Both the position numbers and the translations under genes were made by a program. Shown here in pieces: positions 5,874 through 8,479 of a DNA stretch of 8,479 nucleotides. Numbering within the stretch: the stretch's first letter is position 1; every line of letters starts with the position of its first letter. Under the pieces are notes generated by a model. That model was not told the origin of the DNA. It was given only the letters and a program-made list of their open reading frames with translations, and ran no database searches. This DNA comes from Polyangiaceae bacterium. GTDB lineage: Bacteria > Myxococcota > Polyangia > Polyangiales > Polyangiaceae. Location: positions 1 through 8,479 of the forward strand of contig JAICTU010000408.1 in assembly GCA_025936205.1 (NCBI GenBank), given 5' to 3'.

Positions 5874-7463
5874 TCAGGGCAGCGAGGCGAAGCGGTGCAG
5901 CAATACCGCGGCTTTGTCTGCAGGAAGAGCCACATCGGCGCGCGTCTCCACGCCCAGGCGCAGGATGTGCTCACTGTCCGAGGGCCACTCCGGCAGCCCG
6001 GGCCCGTTGGGGTCGCCGCGCGTGATGAAGTTGACCCAGTAGCTCGCCATGCGATCGGCGAGCAGGCGATCGGCGTCCTCCCAGGGGCGGTTCATCTGGT
6101 TCAGGTTGTCGAACACGTAGGGCAGATCCGCCGAGTGGAACGCCTGGTATTCGGGATGCTCGGGCCAGGGGATGGCGCGCTCGAAGAAGTAGCCGAAGTC
6201 CTTGGCGTGGCCGTGCGCGGCACGCGTGCGCCGGCAATCGAGCAAGGTGGCGAGGCCTGTGTGGCGAGCGAGCTGCTTCTGCTGAGCGCCGGCGTCCGCG
6301 TCCGTGGCCGCGGGGTACAGCGCGAGCACGGAGGCGGCGAGGTCGCCGTACTCCTTCTGTACCGCTTCACCGAGTTGCTGTCGGTTCTGCTTGCCGTAGT
6401 CGCCCTGCGAGCTGCGTTCGTCCGCGGTGATGCCGGTGAGCAGCGGCACGTCGGCGAGCGCGCCGCGCGCGGCCAGCGCCGAGAGCTGACCCGGGATCAC
6501 CCAGCCATCGACCACGGGCCGAAAGCGACCGCCCTTCTGTTGCCGGGCGAGCAGCTCGTCCGCGCTGCTCGCGCGCAGCTGGGCCAGGCTGGCGCCCTGC
6601 GCGAAGTCCAGGCCCTGCGCCTCGGCTTCGGCGCGCGTGGCTGACGGTGTGTGCCGATCCCAGGGTCCGCTCTGGGCGATGGCGCGCTGAAACAGCCCGC
6701 GCGCGAGCGGAGATTGCGTCAGAGCGTGCACCGACGCAGCGCCTGCCGACTGCCCGCCGACGGTGATGTTGTTCGGGTCTCCGCCGAACGCGGCGATGTT
6801 GCGCTGCAACCAACCGAGCGCGCTGATCTGATCGAGCAAACCATAGTTGCCGCAGGAATGCTCCGGGGACTCCGCGCTCAGCTCCGGATGGCAAAAGAAG
6901 CCGAACACACCCAGCCGGTAGTTGAGCGTGACCACCAGGATGCCGCGCTTCGCGAGCCCCTCACCGTCGTACAGCGCGACCTCACCCGAGCCGCTCGTGA
7001 ATGCTCCGCCGTGCAAATACACATAGACGGGCAGCGCGGCCTTGGCGTCGCCCACGGCGCGCGCCGGTGCCCAGACGTTGAGCGCCAGGCAGTCCTCGCT
7101 CACGTCATTGCGGAGCATGAACTCTTCCGTCCAGGGTAAGAACGAGCGCCGCAGCTCCTGCGTGCAACTCTTGCTGAAGGTCGAGGCCAGGCGCACGCCG
7201 CTCCAGGCGACCGGGGGTTGTGGCGGGCGCCAGCGCAGCTCTCCGACGGGCGGGGCCGCATAGGGGATGCCCTTGAACACGGCGATCGAAGGCTCGTTGC
7301 CCGCGACGCCCGCGACCTGACCGGACTCGATCTGGATCGACGCTGGCGGAGCCGCGGACGAGACGGACGCGGCCCCGCTGCCTGTCCCCGTTGCGCTCGA
7401 ACAGGCCAGAGCGAGGGGCAAATAGGTACAAGCCAGCGAGGTTCCGCGCGCTTTCTCTTGCAT
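5874..7463 (-). CDS. Type-B carboxylesterase/lipase family protein, probably exported
   Basis: This is an alpha/beta-hydrolase of the carboxylesterase type-B family, 529 residues from ATG 7463. The order of motifs is complete: FKGIPYAAPPVGELRW near the start, SEDCLALNVWAP, the oxyanion-hole HGGAF, the nucleophile elbow GGQSAGA with Ser239, the acid Glu349 in GITADE, and His443 in AFHSADLPYVF. These form the Ser-Glu-His triad that hydrolyses carboxylic esters. The N-terminus MQEKARGTSLACTYLPLALACSS looks like a signal peptide ending at Cys21. The lipobox (ALA-C) is imperfect, so it may be a lipoprotein or simply secreted; a Gly/Ser/Ala-rich linker follows. An in-frame GTG at 7497-7499 would add 12 residues (MTPAAVPCQKCP) and spoil the signal, so ATG 7463 is preferred, although neither start has a clear ribosome site. 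The substrate cannot be told. It is divergent from the SOUL-family gene, with a 71-bp gap. Confidence 0.88.
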   Translation of the reverse strand: MQEKARGTSLACTYLPLALACSSATGTGSGAASVSSAAPPASIQIESGQVAGVAGNEPSIAVFKGIPYAAPPVGELRWRPPQPPVAWSGVRLASTFSKSCTQELRRSFLPWTEEFMLRNDVSEDCLALNVWAPARAVGDAKAALPVYVYLHGGAFTSGSGEVALYDGEGLAKRGILVVTLNYRLGVFGFFCHPELSAESPEHSCGNYGLLDQISALGWLQRNIAAFGGDPNNITVGGQSAGAASVHALTQSPLARGLFQRAIAQSGPWDRHTPSATRAEAEAQGLDFAQGASLAQLRASSADELLARQQKGGRFRPVVDGWVIPGQLSALAARGALADVPLLTGITADERSSQGDYGKQNRQQLGEAVQKEYGDLAASVLALYPAATDADAGAQQKQLARHTGLATLLDCRRTRAAHGHAKDFGYFFERAIPWPEHPEYQAFHSADLPYVFDNLNQMNRPWEDADRLLADRMASYWVNFITRGDPNGPGLPEWPSDSEHILRLGVETRADVALPADKAAVLLHRFASLP

Positions 7464-7534
7464 GGGGCACTTTTGGCACGGAACCGCAGCCGGAGTCACG
7501 CCGGAGCCGGCACATCCCTTGCTCCAGCCAGAGG
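7464..7534. promoter_or_regulatory. Short divergent promoter region between esterase and SOUL genes
   Basis: Only 71 bp separate the two ATGs, so both promoters must overlap here or reach into the coding sequence of the partner gene. I see no consensus -35/-10 pair and no long dyad. This entry rests on gene arrangement only. Confidence 0.4.
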
Positions 7535-8377
7535 ATGACCACCGAAGCGATTCTCCCCGACAGCGCGTTGACGCAGATGGCCGAGGAAAAGCGTGCGCTT
7601 GCTGTACGCGCGCAGCGGGTGAGGCGGATCAATCGCGCCTCACTGGTCTTGCCCGCCGCAGGCATCGCTGCCGGAGCCTGGCTCCTGGCGCGCGGCCCCG
7701 AACGCCGCGCCGCGGGCCTGGCGGCGCTCGGTGCTTCCCTGGGGCTCGGCCTGGCACGCTGGCAGTTGCAGCGCGTGGTGACGGAGAGCGTGCCCTATAC
7801 CGTGCAAATGAGGCTGGGCGAGATCGAAGTGCGCCGTTATCCGCCGCAGATCTGGGCGGAAACGGTGGTGGAGGGCGCGAACTGGACAGAGGCTCTGCAC
7901 GACGGATTCCGGCGGCTCGCGGCCTATATCTTCGGCGCCAACAATGAATCGGCGCGGCTCACCATGACCGCGCCGGTGTTCAGCTCCTATTCCGCGAGCG
8001 ATGCCGATCAGCAGTTTGAAATGGCGGCGCCCCTGCTGGCTGACATGGATGGTGCGAACGAGCGGCGTGACCACACCGTGGCATTCGTGATGCCGTCCGA
8101 TCGCGATCTGGACTCCCTGCCCGCTCCTCGCGACCGCCGTGTGCGCTTGCGAGAGGTACCACAGCGGCGGGTGGCGGCGCTGCGCTTCCGCGGCAACTAT
8201 GAGAGCGGCTTGCCGTACCAGAAGCGCGACGAGCTGCTGCAGCGGCTGCGCGAGGCCGGGCTGAGCTGGCACGGCGAACCGCGCTTTGCCGGATACGACC
8301 CGCCCACCACGTGGTCGCCGCTGCGGCGCAACGAGGTGCTGGTCGAGCTGACCGAGACCTTCGCGGCTCGTCGCTAA
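7535..8377 (+). CDS. SOUL haem-binding-family protein with N-terminal membrane hairpin
   Basis: The 280-residue product has a short polar and basic N-terminus (RAQRVRRINR). Two hydrophobic segments follow at about 36-52 (ASLVLPAAGIAAGAWLL) and 58-74 (AAGLAALGASLGLGLARW), which could form a membrane hairpin. From about residue 82 the sequence matches the SOUL/HBP family: VPYTVQMRLGEIEVRRYPPQ, AAYIFGANN, the hallmark ARLTMTAPV, VAFVMPS, then RVAALRFRGNY and a C-terminal GYDPPTTWSPLRRNEVLVEL. Family members bind haem or related tetrapyrroles in animals and plants. The role of bacterial members is poorly defined, so haem binding is a family-based inference. ATG 7535 is chosen because the 48 residues of open frame before it are antisense to the esterase signal region. 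GAGG lies immediately before the ATG, closer than ideal. The gene ends 39 bp before the next lipoprotein start, so the two may be co-transcribed. Confidence 0.85.
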   Translation: MTTEAILPDSALTQMAEEKRALAVRAQRVRRINRASLVLPAAGIAAGAWLLARGPERRAAGLAALGASLGLGLARWQLQRVVTESVPYTVQMRLGEIEVRRYPPQIWAETVVEGANWTEALHDGFRRLAAYIFGANNESARLTMTAPVFSSYSASDADQQFEMAAPLLADMDGANERRDHTVAFVMPSDRDLDSLPAPRDRRVRLREVPQRRVAALRFRGNYESGLPYQKRDELLQRLREAGLSWHGEPRFAGYDPPTTWSPLRRNEVLVELTETFAARR

Positions 8378-8416
8378 AGGCGCCCTTACTGGCATCGGAA
8401 TTGCTGTGGCAAGTGC

Positions 8417-8479
8417 ATGAAGAAGCTTGCTCTTACCGCTGCTCTCGCCGTCTGGATGCCCTTCGCCGCCTGCTCGAGC
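8417..8479 (+). CDS. Partial lipoprotein (signal peptide only)
   Basis: The 21 codons before the window end read MKKLALTAALAVWMPFAACS plus S. This is a classic lipoprotein signal: Lys-Lys n-region, hydrophobic core, and lipobox FAA-C19 followed by serines. The mature protein lies outside the window, so no function can be given. The start is 39 bp after the SOUL gene on the same strand, which suggests a shared transcript. Confidence 0.7.
   Translation, partial: MKKLALTAALAVWMPFAACSS

Noticed and set aside
5736..6644. A 302-codon plus-strand frame opposite the esterase 3' end
   Set aside because: It is antisense to the conserved type-B carboxylesterase, including its Glu and His triad positions, and has low-complexity Arg/Val/Ala content.
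1..8479. CRISPR array, tRNA, rRNA, or a defence, secretion or biosynthetic cluster
   Set aside because: There are no regularly spaced direct repeats, no tRNA or rRNA-like segments, and the genes show no shared system. Neighbouring genes point to unrelated functions.

Overview
The window comes from a very GC-rich bacterial chromosome. Third codon positions are almost all G or C, there are several lipoprotein signal peptides, one exported protein is rich in cysteines, and the first gene resembles hypothetical proteins I associate with myxobacteria. Together these suggest a Myxococcota-type (Polyangiales-like) organism. That assignment is an inference from sequence style and not from a marker gene. 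I see no phage, conjugation, CRISPR, rRNA or tRNA signature.

Layout. (1) 1-645, minus strand: the N-terminal 215 residues of a helix-turn-helix/winged-helix-like protein, cut by the window edge. (2) 646-944: a divergent intergenic region that is almost one large imperfect palindrome. It has a GATGAC-N6-GTCATC dyad near each gene start and a perfect 11-bp hairpin at its centre. (3) 945-1850, plus: a cysteine-rich lipoprotein, followed by a strong hairpin. (4) 1893-2862: two broken genes head to head, a doxX-like 3' half (minus) and a lysR-type gene lacking its DNA-binding domain (plus). They appear to have lost both 5' ends and the shared promoter region in one deletion. (5) 2863-3192: 330 bp without a gene, rich in inverted repeats and C-runs. 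(6) 3193-4752, plus: a GNAT acetyltransferase fused to a D-threonine-aldolase-like PLP enzyme. (7) A hairpin terminator candidate between convergent genes, then 4825-5721, minus: a lipoprotein with a class I SAM-methyltransferase fold. (8) 5874-7463, minus: a type-B carboxylesterase with a lipoprotein-like signal. (9) 7535-8377, plus: a SOUL haem-binding-family protein with an N-terminal membrane hairpin, divergent from the esterase. (10) 8417-8479: the signal peptide of another lipoprotein, cut by the window end.

The genes do not form one pathway. The window reads as a run of single genes with their own promoters, many of them for envelope or exported proteins. The most distinctive items are the symmetric palindromic control region at 680-914, the GNAT-aldolase fusion, the exported methyltransferase, and the fossil doxX/lysR divergent pair. 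I found no convincing new defence or mobile system.
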